Assembly: GCA_018823105.1 (NCBI GenBank)
Contig: JAHJJH010000021.1
Location: forward strand, 1 to 33,920
Direction of reading: 5' to 3'
Length of the DNA stretch: 33,920 nt
From: Verrucomicrobiota bacterium
GTDB lineage: Bacteria; Verrucomicrobiota; Kiritimatiellia; CAIQIC01; JAGNIJ01
The notes beneath the pieces were generated by a model. The model had not been told where the DNA came from. It did not search any database and saw only the letters and a list, made by a program, of their open reading frames with translations. Below, one piece after another: positions 14,898-25,470 of this stretch. The translations under genes were made by a program, and so were the position numbers. Position 1 is the stretch's first letter. The number at the start of each line of letters is the position of its first letter.

Positions 14898-17033
14898 ATG
14901 GGTACCGTGGTTGAACAGTCCAGAGAGCGGAAGGGACCGGAGTCGCAGGCCGTTCGCGAAGCGAAGGGCCGCCGGCGGAGTCTGCCCCGGCTCCGGAACC
15001 TCGGCATCATCGCCCACATCGATGCCGGCAAGACGACGGTCACCGAGCGCATGCTGTATTACACCGGCCGCGTGTATAAGATGGGCGAAGTCCACGAAGG
15101 CACCGCGACCATGGACTGGATGATCCAGGAACAGGAGCGCGGGATCACCATCACCAGTGCCGCCACCACTTGTTTCTGGCGTGACCACCAGGTCAACATC
15201 CTCGACACCCCGGGCCATATTGATTTCACGGTGGAAGTTCAGCGCTCCTTGCGCGTTCTCGACGGCGCCATCGGCGTGTTCTGCGGCGTGGGCGGCGTGC
15301 AGCCCCAGTCCGAAACCGTCTGGCACCAGGCCAAGAAATTCAATGTGCCCTGTCTCGCCTTCGTCAACAAGCTGGACCGGCCGGGCGCGAAGTTTGACGC
15401 CGTGATGCAGCAAATGCGCGAGCGACTGGCGGCCCCCGTGGTCGCCCTCCAGATCCCCTGGGGGAGCGAAGAGTCGTTCCGGGGCCTGGTGGACCTGGTC
15501 CGGATGCGAGCGCTGGATTTTGACGCCGACTCGCTGGGCTCCAAGGTCGTGGAATGCGATATCCCCGCGGAACTGGCCGCCGCCGCCGAGAAGGCCCGGC
15601 ACACCCTGGTGGAGGTCGTCGCCGACAAGGACGAGGAAGTCATGCAGGCGTTCATGGAGAACATGGACGTCCCGGCGGAAATCCTTCGCGCCGGCCTGCG
15701 CCGCGCGACGTTGGCATGCACCTTGGTTCCCGTGCTGGGCGGCGCCGCCCTGCGCAACCGGGGCATCCAGCCGCTGCTGGATGCCGTGGTGGAGTACCTG
15801 CCTTCCCCGCTCGATGTGGCCGCCGTCCAGGGGCATCATCCGCGAAGCAATGAGAACGAGACCCGTGAGACGAGCGATCTGGTTCCCATGAGCGCGCTGG
15901 CTTTCAAGATCGCCACCGACCCGTACGTCGGGCGGTTGACTTTCGTGCGCGTGTACTCGGGCATACTGAAGAAGGGTCAGAACGTTTTCAACCCGCGCAC
16001 CCGGACCCGCGAACGCGTCGGGCGGCTCGTGCTGCTGCACGCCAACCACCGCGAGGACGTGGAGGTGCTGTACGCCGGCGAGATCGGCGGCATCGCCGCA
16101 TTGAAGCAGATTACCACGGGCGACACCCTGTGTGCCGAGAACCAGCCGATCGTCCTTGAACGCATCGAGTTCCCGGAACCCGTGATGGCCATGGCCATCG
16201 AGCCCCGCACGCAGGCTGACCGCGCGAAGCTGGCGGAGACGCTAGTCGCCCTGTCCGAAGAGGACCCGACCTTCAAGGTGGCGACGGATGCGGAGACCGG
16301 GCAGACGCTCATCAAGGGGATGGGCGAGCTGCACTTGGAGATCATCCGCGACCGGATGAACCGCGAGTTTCATGTCCAGGCCAACGCCGGCAAGCCGATG
16401 GTCGCCTACCGCGAGACCATCCGGGCGCCGGCCCGCGCGGAGCACCTGTTCCAGCGCGAAATCGGCGGGCACGGCCAGCAGGGGCACGTGGTGATCGAGA
16501 TCGAGCCGCAGCCGAGGGCGGTCGGCAACACGATCGAATTCAAGGTCACGGCCACCCAGATCCCCGGTACCTTCCGGGAGGCTGTGGAGCAGGGATTACA
16601 GGACGGACTGATGACCGGCATCGTGGGCAATTATCCCCTCACCGACGTCAAGGTTCGGGTAGTGGGCGGCAGTTTCCATCCCGTGGATTCCAGCGAACTC
16701 GGTTACCGGACCGCCGCGGTCCTCGCACTGCGCGAGGCCGCCCAACATGCCGAGCCGACGCTGCTGGAACCCATCATGAAGATGGAGATCATCACCCCCG
16801 AGGAGTTCCTCGGCGACGTCCTCGGCGACGTGAACAGCCGTCGCGGCCAGGTTCGGAAGATGGAGGCGCGCGAAGGCGTGCAGATCGTCCAGGCCGAGGT
16901 GCCGCTGGCCGAGTTGTTCGGGTACACGACGTCGCTGCGCTCCCTCACGAAGGGCCGCGCCAGCTGTTCCATGGAACCCTTCCATTTCGAGATCGTGCCG
17001 GACTCGCTGCAGAAGAATATCTTAAACCGGTGA
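14898..17033 (+). CDS. fusA: Elongation factor G with basic N-terminal extension
   Basis: [61 protein letters not shown] 14898 chosen because the track start at 14859 lies inside rpsG. Confidence 0.93.
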   Translation: MGTVVEQSRERKGPESQAVREAKGRRRSLPRLRNLGIIAHIDAGKTTVTERMLYYTGRVYKMGEVHEGTATMDWMIQEQERGITITSAATTCFWRDHQVNILDTPGHIDFTVEVQRSLRVLDGAIGVFCGVGGVQPQSETVWHQAKKFNVPCLAFVNKLDRPGAKFDAVMQQMRERLAAPVVALQIPWGSEESFRGLVDLVRMRALDFDADSLGSKVVECDIPAELAAAAEKARHTLVEVVADKDEEVMQAFMENMDVPAEILRAGLRRATLACTLVPVLGGAALRNRGIQPLLDAVVEYLPSPLDVAAVQGHHPRSNENETRETSDLVPMSALAFKIATDPYVGRLTFVRVYSGILKKGQNVFNPRTRTRERVGRLVLLHANHREDVEVLYAGEIGGIAALKQITTGDTLCAENQPIVLERIEFPEPVMAMAIEPRTQADRAKLAETLVALSEEDPTFKVATDAETGQTLIKGMGELHLEIIRDRMNREFHVQANAGKPMVAYRETIRAPARAEHLFQREIGGHGQQGHVVIEIEPQPRAVGNTIEFKVTATQIPGTFREAVEQGLQDGLMTGIVGNYPLTDVKVRVVGGSFHPVDSSELGYRTAAVLALREAAQHAEPTLLEPIMKMEIITPEEFLGDVLGDVNSRRGQVRKMEAREGVQIVQAEVPLAELFGYTTSLRSLTKGRASCSMEPFHFEIVPDSLQKNILNR

Positions 17034-17040
17034 AACACGC

Positions 17041-17349
17041 ATGAGCGGACAACGCATACGCATCAGACTCAAAGGATTCGACCACAGGATACTGGATCAG
17101 TCCGCGGGGGACATCGTCGAGACCGCCAAGCGCACCGGCGCGCGGGTGGCCGGCCCGATTCCCCTGCCGACCCGGATCGAGCGATATAGCGTAAACCGCA
17201 GTCCGCATGCGGATAAGAAATCCATGGAGCAGTTTGAAATCCGGATTCACAAGCGGTTGCTGGACATCATTGACCCGACGGCCCGGACGGTGGACGAGTT
17301 GAAGAAGCTCAACCTCCCGGCCGGCGTGGACATCACCATCAAGATTTGA
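17041..17349 (+). CDS. rpsJ: 30S ribosomal protein S10
   Basis: [41 protein letters not shown]. Confidence 0.98.
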   Translation: MSGQRIRIRLKGFDHRILDQSAGDIVETAKRTGARVAGPIPLPTRIERYSVNRSPHADKKSMEQFEIRIHKRLLDIIDPTARTVDELKKLNLPAGVDITIKI

Positions 17350-17357
17350 GCACGACC

Positions 17358-18008
17358 ATGCAAGGCTTACTCGCCAGAAAAATCGGACAGACCGAAATCT
17401 TCGACGACCGGGGCGTGCAGGTGCATGTCACCGTGCTCCAGGTGGGACCCTGCGTCGTGGTGCAGCGCAAGAACGTCGCCAAGGACGGATACGAGGCGGT
17501 GCAGGTGGGCTTCGAGGAGCAGAAAGAATCGCGCATGACCAAGCCCGTGCGGGGGCATTACGCGAAGAGCGGGGTGCCTGTCCGGCGCGTGCTGCGCGAG
17601 TTCCCGCTGGACTCCGGCGAGGACCTGAAGCCCGGCGAGGCGGTAACGGTTTCGATTTTCGACGGCGTCTCGCACGTGGATGTGACCGGCGTCACCAAGG
17701 GCAAGGGGTTCCAGGGCGTGGTCCGGCGGCACGGCATGACGGGCGGCTTGGCGGGCCACGGCTCGATGATGCACCGGCGGATTGGCGCCATCGGGAATCG
17801 AACCTGGCCGGCGAGAGTTTTCAAGAACAAGCGCATGCCCGGCCAAATGGGGAACGTGCAGATGACCGTGCAGAACCTCAAGGTCGCGCAGGTGCGCCTG
17901 GAAGATAACGTCCTGCTGGTGCGCGGCGCGGTGCCGGGGCCGGTCGGCGCCCTGCTGGTGGTGCGCAAGGCCTTGAAGAAGACGGCTAAGGCGGCGACGA
18001 AATCATGA
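17358..18008 (+). CDS. rplC: 50S ribosomal protein L3
   Basis: MQGLLARKIGQTEIFDDRG..., KGKGFQGVVRRHGMTGGLAGHGSMMHRRIGAIG. Confidence 0.96.
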   Translation: MQGLLARKIGQTEIFDDRGVQVHVTVLQVGPCVVVQRKNVAKDGYEAVQVGFEEQKESRMTKPVRGHYAKSGVPVRRVLREFPLDSGEDLKPGEAVTVSIFDGVSHVDVTGVTKGKGFQGVVRRHGMTGGLAGHGSMMHRRIGAIGNRTWPARVFKNKRMPGQMGNVQMTVQNLKVAQVRLEDNVLLVRGAVPGPVGALLVVRKALKKTAKAATKS

Positions 18009-18649
18009 GCAAACTACCTCTTTATAATATGAAAGGGGAGCGGGTGGGCGAGGTCGGCCTGGCCGACGACCTGCTCCCGAAGGGAAAAGGCCTCCAGGCC
18101 GTGCATGATGCTGTGACGGCGCACTTGGCCGCGCGGCGGGCCGGGACGGCTTCCACCAAGAAGCGCGGCGAGGTCGCGGGCGGCGGCGCGAAGCCGTTCA
18201 AGCAAAAGGGCACCGGCCGCGCGCGGGCGGGCTCGATCCGTTCTCCCATCTGGCGCGGTGGCGGCATCGTGTTCGGCCCGCATCCCCGCGACTATGAGAA
18301 AAAGCTGACTCGCAAGGCGGCACAGCTGGCCTTCTGTCGCGCGTTCGCGGAGAAAGCCGCCGCCGGCCAGGTCGCCGTGCTGGAGCGCCTCGCGCTGCCC
18401 GAGCCGAAGACCCGGCACGTGCAGGCGCTGCTGGACGCCCTGAAGGCGAAACGGGGGGCCCTGCTGGTGCTGGATGCCGCGGACCCGAACGTCACGCGCG
18501 CCGCGCGCAACATCGCCGGCGTGGCCGTGACCACCGCAACCTCCCTGCACACCTACGAAATCATGGCCAGCCCGCTGCTCGTGGTTTCGCGCCCGGCGAT
18601 GGCGCTGATCGAACAGCGGATGCAGAAACGCCTCGGAGACGCGTCATGA
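18005..18649 (+). CDS. rplD: 50S ribosomal protein L4
   Basis: [43 protein letters not shown] overlap with rplC. Confidence 0.97.
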   Translation: MSKLPLYNMKGERVGEVGLADDLLPKGKGLQAVHDAVTAHLAARRAGTASTKKRGEVAGGGAKPFKQKGTGRARAGSIRSPIWRGGGIVFGPHPRDYEKKLTRKAAQLAFCRAFAEKAAAGQVAVLERLALPEPKTRHVQALLDALKAKRGALLVLDAADPNVTRAARNIAGVAVTTATSLHTYEIMASPLLVVSRPAMALIEQRMQKRLGDAS

Positions 18650-18930
18650 AGGACCCGCGCACGATCATCCAGCAGGTACTGCTGACCGAGAAGGGCACCA
18701 CGCTCAAGGAGAAGGAGAACCAGTACCTGTTCCGGGTGCGCCCGGATGCCAACAAGATCGAAATCCGGCAGGCGGTGGAGAAGCTCTTCAAGGTGAAGGT
18801 CACCCGGGTGAACACCATGAACCGGTCCGGCAAGCAGAAGCGGCTGCGCTCCATGAAGTACGGCTGGACCGCCGATTCCAAGCGCGCCGTCGTGACGCTC
18901 CGGGAGGGCGACAAGATCGAGTTCAGTTGA
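18646..18930 (+). CDS. rplW: 50S ribosomal protein L23
   Basis: [52 protein letters not shown]. Confidence 0.96.
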   Translation: MKDPRTIIQQVLLTEKGTTLKEKENQYLFRVRPDANKIEIRQAVEKLFKVKVTRVNTMNRSGKQKRLRSMKYGWTADSKRAVVTLREGDKIEFS

Positions 18931-18943
18931 AAGGATTGATCTC

Positions 18944-19768
18944 ATGGCTTTGAAAACGCACAAACCCGTCACGCCCAGCGAGCGCTCCACCTCGCTGCTG
19001 AGCCGGGAGGGCCTCTCAAAGAAACGGCCCGAGCGTTCCCTGCGCATTTTCCGCAAGTCGAATGCGGGACGGAACAACGCGGGCCGGATCACCATCCGGC
19101 ACCGCGGCGGCGGCCACAAGCGGTTCTTGCGGAAGATTGATTTCAAGCGGGAGAAGTCCGGTATTCCCGCGACGGTCGCGGCGATTGAGTACGATCCGAA
19201 CCGCTCGGCCCGCATTGCCCTGCTTCACTACCGGGACGGCGAGAAGCGCTACATCCTGGCGCCCCTCGGCCTCGCGGTAGGCCGGACGGTGGTCTCGGGA
19301 CCCGGCTCGGAGCCCCTCGAGGGCAACGCCATGCCGCTGATCGAGATTCCCCTCGGCATGCCCGTGCATGCCATCGAAATGGTCCCGGGCAGAGGGGCCC
19401 AGCTCGTTCGCGGCGCCGGGATGTCGGCCCAGATCATGGCCCGCGAAGGGGACTATGCGCACATCCGGCTGCCCTCCGGCGAACTCCGGAGGATCTTCAT
19501 CCGCTGCATGGCGACCATCGGTCAGGTAGGCAACCTGGAGCATGAAAGTGTTTCGCTTGGCAAGGCAGGCCGGAAGCGCTGGAAGGGGATACGTCCGACG
19601 GTGCGCGGGGTGGCGATGAATCCTGTGGACCACCCGATGGGTGGGGGCGAGGGCCGGACCTCCGGCGGCGGGCACCCGGTGTCGCCGTGGGGCGAGCTGG
19701 CCAAGGGCAAGAAGACCCGGAAGCGCCGGCGGACATCGAGCCGGATGATCCTCAAGCGGAGGAAATAA
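18944..19768 (+). CDS. rplB: 50S ribosomal protein L2
   Basis: [15 protein letters not shown]..., [47 protein letters not shown]. Confidence 0.98.
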   Translation: MALKTHKPVTPSERSTSLLSREGLSKKRPERSLRIFRKSNAGRNNAGRITIRHRGGGHKRFLRKIDFKREKSGIPATVAAIEYDPNRSARIALLHYRDGEKRYILAPLGLAVGRTVVSGPGSEPLEGNAMPLIEIPLGMPVHAIEMVPGRGAQLVRGAGMSAQIMAREGDYAHIRLPSGELRRIFIRCMATIGQVGNLEHESVSLGKAGRKRWKGIRPTVRGVAMNPVDHPMGGGEGRTSGGGHPVSPWGELAKGKKTRKRRRTSSRMILKRRK

Positions 19769-19771
19769 TAC

Positions 19772-20056
19772 ATGTCGAGATCTCTGAAAAAAGGGCCATA
19801 CGTCGGAGGCCGGCTGTTGAAGAAGGTGGAACTGCTGAACCGGTCCGGCGCGAAGACGCCGATCAAGACCTGGTCGCGCCGTTCGATGATCATGCCGGAA
19901 TTTCTTGGGCATACCTTTGCCGTGCACAACGGTAAGACCTTTATAAATGTTTTTGTGACGGAGAATATGGTGGGACACCGCCTGGGCGAGTTTTCACCCA
20001 CGCGGATATTCCGCAAGCACGGCGCCGCCACCGATAAGACCGTGGCGCTGAAGTAA
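19772..20056 (+). CDS. rpsS: 30S ribosomal protein S19
   Basis: [20 protein letters not shown]..., [46 protein letters not shown]. Confidence 0.98.
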   Translation: MSRSLKKGPYVGGRLLKKVELLNRSGAKTPIKTWSRRSMIMPEFLGHTFAVHNGKTFINVFVTENMVGHRLGEFSPTRIFRKHGAATDKTVALK

Positions 20057-20068
20057 GAGAGGCGCAAG

Positions 20069-20701
20069 CTGGATGGGCAGGCCAGAGCGCCGGGGCGCAA
20101 GGCCGGGTGGGCGTTCACCGGCGGTGTGGCGTTGGGTGCGCTGGCCGCGGTGCTCGTCGGCTGGTGGGCGGGGAAAGAACGTTCTTTGATTGGAAAAGCG
20201 GGGCCGTACCTGGAGCTTCGTCCCGGGGCTTCGGAGGCCGGGGAGTCGGTGGAAAGCCGCGAGGCGCGGCTGGCGACCTTGTCGTTGGCGGATCAGAATG
20301 TCTCGCTGCGCCAGGATCTGGGAGTCCTGAAAAAACAGGTGCGCTACCTGTCGGAAGCACTGGCGGTGGTGCGGATCGAGGCCGATTTATACAAGGCCCG
20401 GCTCGACCAGAGCGGGCTGGAAGCGGAGTGGCAGCCGGCCGGAGACCTGGACGGGGAGTTGAGGATCCGCGAGGTCAACCCGGAGCTCCGGATGGTGATC
20501 CTGGACGGGGGGGCCCGGCGCGGGTTGCGGAACGGCATGCCGCTGGTCGTCGTCCGGGAAGGCAAGCCGGTGGCCCGGTTGATTGTCGTGGATGTGCGGG
20601 CCGCGGTGGCCGGGGCGGTGATTGAGGAGACGCGGATTCGGAAAGAACCCGCCGCTGGCGACCGGGTGATCCCGGCGCCGCCGGGACGGACGTTGAGGTA
20701 A
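20069..20701 (+). CDS. Extra ORF inside the S10 operon: predicted N-terminal TM, coiled coil, C-terminal beta-rich domain; function unknown
   Basis: Open frame runs from the rpsS stop (20054-20056) to TAA 20699-20701. Translation (LDGQARAPGRK)AGWAFTGGVALGALAAVLVGWWAGKE...NVSLRQDLGVLKKQVRYLSEALAVVRIEADLYKARL...ELRIREVNPELRMVILDGGARRGLRNGMPLVVVREGKPVARLIVVDVRAAVAGAVIEE. First conventional start is GTG 20126, inside the TM; CTG 20069 follows GAGAGG. The start is uncertain. Confidence 0.65.
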   Translation: MDGQARAPGRKAGWAFTGGVALGALAAVLVGWWAGKERSLIGKAGPYLELRPGASEAGESVESREARLATLSLADQNVSLRQDLGVLKKQVRYLSEALAVVRIEADLYKARLDQSGLEAEWQPAGDLDGELRIREVNPELRMVILDGGARRGLRNGMPLVVVREGKPVARLIVVDVRAAVAGAVIEETRIRKEPAAGDRVIPAPPGRTLR

Positions 20702-20707
20702 GAAGCC

Positions 20708-21055
20708 ATGGATATTGTAGCGAAAACGAGATTCGTGAGGATCAGCGCCTCGAAGGCGGTGGATCTCGCCCGGGCGATTCGCGGGCTGCCGGTGGACCAG
20801 GCACAGCAGAAGCTGTCGTTCAGCCGGCGCAAGGGCGCGGTCCTGATGCTGAAGACGCTGAAATCCGCCATCGCCAACGCCAAGAACAACGCGAAGTTGG
20901 AGGTCGATAAGCTTTATGTCCGGGAATCGGCAGTGGAGCAGGGGCCGGCGATGAAACGGTTCTGGCCCCGCTCGCGCGGCATGGTCAGCCCGGTCTTGCG
21001 GAGGATGAGTCACTTCAGGATTGTATTGACGGACGAAAAACCGTCGGCAAAATAA
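20708..21055 (+). CDS. rplV: 50S ribosomal protein L22
   Basis: AKTRFVRISASKAVDLARAIRGLPVDQAQQKLSFSRRKGAVLMLKTLKSAIANAKNN. Confidence 0.96.
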   Translation: MDIVAKTRFVRISASKAVDLARAIRGLPVDQAQQKLSFSRRKGAVLMLKTLKSAIANAKNNAKLEVDKLYVRESAVEQGPAMKRFWPRSRGMVSPVLRRMSHFRIVLTDEKPSAK

Positions 21056-21084
21056 GGCGGCTTTTGCTGGAAAGGAGACCGGTC

Positions 21085-21747
21085 TTGGGTCAGAAAGTCA
21101 ATCCCATCGGGTTCAGGCTATGCGTCAACAAGGACTGGCGTTCGCGGTGGTATGCCGAGAAACGTCAGTTCGGCGACCTGCTGCACGAGGATCTGCTGAT
21201 CCGCGAGCTGGTCAAGAAAAAGCTGAAGGATGCCGCCGTGCCGGAGGTGCTGATCGAGCGCTATGCCAATCGCGCGCGAATAACCATCTACACGGCGCGG
21301 CCGGGCATTGTCATCGGGCGGAAGGGCGAGGCCATCGAGCAGGTGCGCGCGGCGATTGCGGACCTGACGAAGAAGGAAATCTACGTGGAGATTCGCGAGG
21401 TCAAGAGCCCGGATACCAACGCGCAGCTCGTGGCGGAGAACATCGGGCTGCAACTGGAGCGTCGAGTGTCGTTCCGGCGGGCGCTGAAGCGGGCGGTCCA
21501 GATGGCGATGGAACTCGGCGTGCTGGGGATCAAGGTGCACGTGAGCGGGCGGCTGGGCGGCTCGGAGCTGGCCCGGCGCGAGTGGTACAAGGAGGGCAAG
21601 GTGCCGCTCCATACCCTGCGCGCCAACATCCAGTACGGCTTCACCGAGGCGCACACCCTGACCGGCAAGATCGGCGTGAAGGTCTGGATTTGCAAGAAGG
21701 AAGAGGACGATTCGTTGAAGGAGAAGACCCATGCCGCTTATGCCTAA
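21085..21747 (+). CDS. rpsC: 30S ribosomal protein S3 (TTG start)
   Basis: (L)[25 protein letters not shown]..., TTG 21085 preceded by AAAGGAG. Confidence 0.96.
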   Translation: MGQKVNPIGFRLCVNKDWRSRWYAEKRQFGDLLHEDLLIRELVKKKLKDAAVPEVLIERYANRARITIYTARPGIVIGRKGEAIEQVRAAIADLTKKEIYVEIREVKSPDTNAQLVAENIGLQLERRVSFRRALKRAVQMAMELGVLGIKVHVSGRLGGSELARREWYKEGKVPLHTLRANIQYGFTEAHTLTGKIGVKVWICKKEEDDSLKEKTHAAYA

Positions 21748-22144
21748 AAGGGTGAAGTACCGCAAGGCACAACGTGGCAGTCGCGCTGGATTCTCGCAGT
21801 CGGGCAACTCGCTCGAATTCGGCGAGTACGGGCTCAAAGCGCTGGAGCGGGCCTGGGTTACCGCGATCCAGATCGAGGCCTGCCGCGTCGCGATCAACCG
21901 CGAGATGAAGCGCAAGGGCAAGATGTGGATCCGCATCTTCCCCGACAAGCCTATCTCGAAGAAGCCGCTGGAAGTGCGCATGGGCAAAGGCAAGGCGGCC
22001 GTGGACAAGTGGGTCGCCGTGGTCAAGCCGGGCCGGATGCTGTTCGAGGTGGACGGCATCACCGAGGAGCAGGCCCGGGAGTCGTTGCGGCTGGCGGCGA
22101 CCAAGCTCCCGATCCGCACACAATTTATCCGGCGCGGCCGTTAA
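21731..22144 (+). CDS. rplP: 50S ribosomal protein L16
   Basis: [20 protein letters not shown]..., [46 protein letters not shown]. Confidence 0.98.
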   Translation: MPLMPKRVKYRKAQRGSRAGFSQSGNSLEFGEYGLKALERAWVTAIQIEACRVAINREMKRKGKMWIRIFPDKPISKKPLEVRMGKGKAAVDKWVAVVKPGRMLFEVDGITEEQARESLRLAATKLPIRTQFIRRGR

Positions 22145-22164
22145 CGCCCGGGGATGGAATCGGC

Positions 22165-22362
22165 ATGAAAACAAGTGAAATCAAGGAATTAACCGCCGAC
22201 GAGTTGCGGCAGCGGCTGGACGAGACGCGACAGGAACTGTTCAACCTGCGCGTGCAGCAGGCGACGGGGCAGATCGAGAAGGCCTCCCGCCTGCGCCTCT
22301 TGAGGCGGGATGTCGCCCGATACCTCACCCTGCTGCAGGAACGGCAAAAGGCGGGCAGGTGA
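22165..22362 (+). CDS. rpmC: 50S ribosomal protein L29
   Basis: MKTSEIKELTADELRQRLDETRQELFNLRVQQATGQIEKASRLRLLRRDVARYLTLLQERQ. Confidence 0.96.
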   Translation: MKTSEIKELTADELRQRLDETRQELFNLRVQQATGQIEKASRLRLLRRDVARYLTLLQERQKAGR

Positions 22363-22364
22363 TT

Positions 22365-22652
22365 ATGGCCATCAACAGGAAAAGTGTTCGGAAACAGCGA
22401 GAGGGCGTCGTCGTGAGCGATGCCATGGACAAGACGGTCGTCGTGCGGGTGGAGCGTCGCTTCCATCATTCCGTGTACGGCAAGGTTATCCGGCAGCACG
22501 CCAAGCACTACGCCCACGATGAGAAGAACGAGGCGCGGAAGGGCGACGTGGTGCGGATCCAGGAGGTGCGCCCCTTGAGCCGTCTGAAGCGCTGGCGTCT
22601 GCTGGAGATCATCCGGCGGGGTGGGGTGACGGCGCCCGTGGAGTCCACATGA
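22365..22652 (+). CDS. rpsQ: 30S ribosomal protein S17
   Basis: [82 protein letters not shown] 22359 is an alternative start. Confidence 0.96.
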   Translation: MAINRKSVRKQREGVVVSDAMDKTVVVRVERRFHHSVYGKVIRQHAKHYAHDEKNEARKGDVVRIQEVRPLSRLKRWRLLEIIRRGGVTAPVEST

Positions 22653-23014
22653 TAGCGATGCGCACCAGTTTGGACGTGGCGGATAACACCGGCGCACGCC
22701 GGGTGCAATGCATCCACGTGCTCGGGCAGCGGAAACGCTACGCCCATATCGGCGACCTGATCAAGGTCGCCGTCAAGGAAGCCCAGCCGGTCGGCATGGT
22801 CAAAAAGGGCGAGGTGCACAACGCCCTGGTCGTCCGCACCAAGCAGGGCATCCGCCGTCCCGACGGCTCCCTGCTGCGGTTTGACCATAACGCCGTGGTC
22901 CTGGTGGACGAGCAGATGAACCCGCGCGGTACGCGGATCTTCGGCCCCGTGGCCCGCGAGCTGCGCGAGAAGAACTTCATGAAAATCATCTCCCTGGCAC
23001 CCGAGGTCATCTAG
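22649..23014 (+). CDS. rplN: 50S ribosomal protein L14
   Basis: [26 protein letters not shown]..., [30 protein letters not shown]. Confidence 0.98.
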   Translation: MIAMRTSLDVADNTGARRVQCIHVLGQRKRYAHIGDLIKVAVKEAQPVGMVKKGEVHNALVVRTKQGIRRPDGSLLRFDHNAVVLVDEQMNPRGTRIFGPVARELREKNFMKIISLAPEVI

Positions 23015-23304
23015 TGAAAAAACCAGCGGAAAGAGTGAAAATGCACGTCAAGCGGGGCGACACGGTGCTCGTCCTCTCCGGGGCCGACGCCGGAAAGACC
23101 GGGAAGGTCCTGCAGGTGTTCCCCTCGCAGGCCCGTGCGATCGTCGAGGGCATTCGCCAGGTGACCCGGCACCTGCGCAAGAGCCAGGATTATCCCAAGG
23201 GCGCCATCATCAAGAAGGAAGCGCCCCTCCACGTATCGAAGCTGAAGCGGCAGGCGTCCGCGGCGAAAAGCGTGCCGCCCCGGCCGGAAAAGAAGGCGAA
23301 GTGA
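23014..23304 (+). CDS. rplX: 50S ribosomal protein L24
   Basis: MHVKRGDTVLVLSGADAGKTGKVLQVFPSQARAIVEGI; GTG 23014 or ATG 23041 start. Confidence 0.95.
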   Translation: MKKPAERVKMHVKRGDTVLVLSGADAGKTGKVLQVFPSQARAIVEGIRQVTRHLRKSQDYPKGAIIKKEAPLHVSKLKRQASAAKSVPPRPEKKAK

Positions 23305-23327
23305 ACCACGACGCCAGGCGGTGAATC

Positions 23328-23891
23328 ATGTCGAGTTTGAGAGAACGGTATAAAACGGAAGTGGTCAAGGCCCTGCGGGAGGCGCGCGGCTACCGCAATC
23401 TTATGCAGGTGCCGCGCCTCCTCAAGATCGTGGTCAACATGAGCATCAAGGCCACGGAGGAAAAGGACGTACTCAAGGGGGTGGCCGAGGACCTGGCCCG
23501 CATCACGGGCCAGAAGCCGGTGATCACGAAGTCCCGCAAGAGCATTTCCAATTTCAAGCTGCGCGCGGGGATGCCGATCGGGGCCAAGGTGACCCTGCGC
23601 GGGGCGATGATGTTCGATTTCCTCGAGCGGCTGATCGGCGCCGTGCTGCCGCGCATCCGCGACTTCCGCGGTGTGCCGCGCTCGTTCGACGGGCGGGGCA
23701 GCCTCACGATGGGCCTGAAGGAGCAGACCTTGTTTCCGGAGATCCAGGCGGACCACGTGAAACGGACCCAGGGCATGGATGTCACCATCGTCACCAGCGC
23801 CGCCACGGACGAGGAAGCCATGGAACTGCTGCGGCTCCTGGGCGTGCCGTTCGCAAACGCACCCGCGGGAAAGGAAGGACGCGTTGGCTAA
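23328..23891 (+). CDS. rplE: 50S ribosomal protein L5
   Basis: [35 protein letters not shown]..., [32 protein letters not shown]. Confidence 0.97.
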   Translation: MSSLRERYKTEVVKALREARGYRNLMQVPRLLKIVVNMSIKATEEKDVLKGVAEDLARITGQKPVITKSRKSISNFKLRAGMPIGAKVTLRGAMMFDFLERLIGAVLPRIRDFRGVPRSFDGRGSLTMGLKEQTLFPEIQADHVKRTQGMDVTIVTSAATDEEAMELLRLLGVPFANAPAGKEGRVG

Positions 23892-24069
23892 GAAATCGTT
23901 GATCGTCAAGGCGAACCGGAAACCGAAATTCGCCGCGCGCACGGTGCGGCGTTGCCGCAAGTGCGGACGGCCCCGCGCCTACATGCGGAAGTTTCAACTG
24001 TGCCGAATCTGTTTCCGGGAACTGGCCCTGGAGGGCAAAATCCCCGGCGTCGTGAAAGCGAGCTGGTAG
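23884..24069 (+). CDS. rpsN: 30S ribosomal protein S14, zinc-binding type (TTG start)
   Basis: (L)[60 protein letters not shown]; two CxxC motifs; overlaps the rplE 3' end. Confidence 0.95.
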   Translation: MAKKSLIVKANRKPKFAARTVRRCRKCGRPRAYMRKFQLCRICFRELALEGKIPGVVKASW

Positions 24070-24090
24070 GGCCGCGGGAGAGAGAAGACT

Positions 24091-24489
24091 ATGAGCGTAT
24101 GTGATCCTATTGCCGATATGCTGACGCGGATTCGCAATGCCGGCCGGGCGGGGCTGGCGACGACCGAGATGCCGCATTCCCGGTTGAAAAACGAGATCGC
24201 CCGGATTCTGAAAAAGGAAGGCTATATCGCCGACTACGTGTCCGAGGGACAGGCGGGCAAGAAACTACTCCGCGTGTACCTGAAATACGCGGCAAACCGG
24301 ACCCCGGTGATCCGGGGCCTGCGGCGCATCAGCAAGCCGGGCCTGCGCCGGTACACCGGCGCGGCCAAGCCCCCCCGGGTCATCGGCGGTATGGGCATCG
24401 CCATCATCAGCACCTCCAAGGGCCTTATGACGGATCAGGAAATACGACGGGGCCGCCTCGGGGGCGAAGTCCTGTGTTACGTCTGGTAA
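24091..24489 (+). CDS. rpsH: 30S ribosomal protein S8
   Basis: MSVCDPIADMLTRIRNAGRAGLATTEMPHSRLKNEIARILKKEGYI..., STSKGLMTDQEIRRGRLGGEVLCYVW. Confidence 0.98.
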   Translation: MSVCDPIADMLTRIRNAGRAGLATTEMPHSRLKNEIARILKKEGYIADYVSEGQAGKKLLRVYLKYAANRTPVIRGLRRISKPGLRRYTGAAKPPRVIGGMGIAIISTSKGLMTDQEIRRGRLGGEVLCYVW

Positions 24490-24548
24490 ATCTTGAACAG
24501 CATTCGCGCAAGTAGCGGCAACAAAAGCAGAGCATTGAGGATTTGATC

Positions 24549-25085
24549 ATGTCCAGAATCGGCAGACAACCGGTGACCATCCCTCAAGGGGTTACCGTAA
24601 CGGTCCAAGGCCGGAAGATCCTGGTGAAGGGCCCCAAGGGTGAACTGGCCTGGGAATGCGTCCCGTACGTGCAGGTGGCCGTCAAGGACGGCCGGGTCGA
24701 GGTGGCCTGCGAGCGGACGGACAAGCAGGGGAAGGCCGTCTTCGGGACCACGAGAAGCCTGATCGCCAACATGGTACAGGGCGTGAAAGAGGGGTATTCC
24801 AAGACGCTGGAAATCCAGGGCGTCGGCTTCCGTGCCGCCTTGCAGGGACGGAAACTGGTCCTGACGCTCGGATACTCGCACCCCATCGAGTACATCGTGC
24901 CGGCGGGCATTGACGTGAAACTGGCGGAGAACAATACCATCATCGTCAGCGGTGCCGACAAGCACCTCGTGGGCGACGTCAGCGCGCGCCTTCGCTCCTT
25001 CTACCCGCCGGAGCCGTACAAGGGTAAGGGCGTACGCCTGAAGGGCGAGTACGTGCGGCGCAAAGTGGGCAAGACGGTGGCTTGA
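24549..25085 (+). CDS. rplF: 50S ribosomal protein L6
   Basis: [33 protein letters not shown]..., [25 protein letters not shown]. Confidence 0.97.
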   Translation: MSRIGRQPVTIPQGVTVTVQGRKILVKGPKGELAWECVPYVQVAVKDGRVEVACERTDKQGKAVFGTTRSLIANMVQGVKEGYSKTLEIQGVGFRAALQGRKLVLTLGYSHPIEYIVPAGIDVKLAENNTIIVSGADKHLVGDVSARLRSFYPPEPYKGKGVRLKGEYVRRKVGKTVA

Positions 25086-25090
25086 TCATC

Positions 25091-25456
25091 ATGAAACTGA
25101 AAACCAGGAAAGATTACGTGGTCCGGCGGCACCTGCGGGTGCGCCGGAAGGTCAGCGGTACGGCGGAACGCCCGCGCTTGTGCGTGCACGTTTCCAACAA
25201 GCACATGCGCGTGCAGTTCGTGGACGACGTGAAGTCGCGCACCCTGGCGGCGGTCTCTACGCTGACGCCGGCTGTTCGGGAAAGCGTGAAGGGCAAGAAC
25301 AACCTCGCCGCCGCCAAGGAACTGGGCACCTTCGCCGGGAAGGCCGCCCGCGAAAAAGGCATCGCGACGGTCGTTTTCGACCGCGGCGGGTTTGCCTACA
25401 AGGGGCGCGTCAAGGCCATTGCCGAGGCCGCCCGCGCCGCCGGTTTGAAGTTCTGA
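25091..25456 (+). CDS. rplR: 50S ribosomal protein L18
   Basis: [46 protein letters not shown]..., [26 protein letters not shown]. Confidence 0.97.
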   Translation: MKLKTRKDYVVRRHLRVRRKVSGTAERPRLCVHVSNKHMRVQFVDDVKSRTLAAVSTLTPAVRESVKGKNNLAAAKELGTFAGKAAREKGIATVVFDRGGFAYKGRVKAIAEAARAAGLKF

Positions 25457-25470
25457 AAGGAGCGAAGCGC

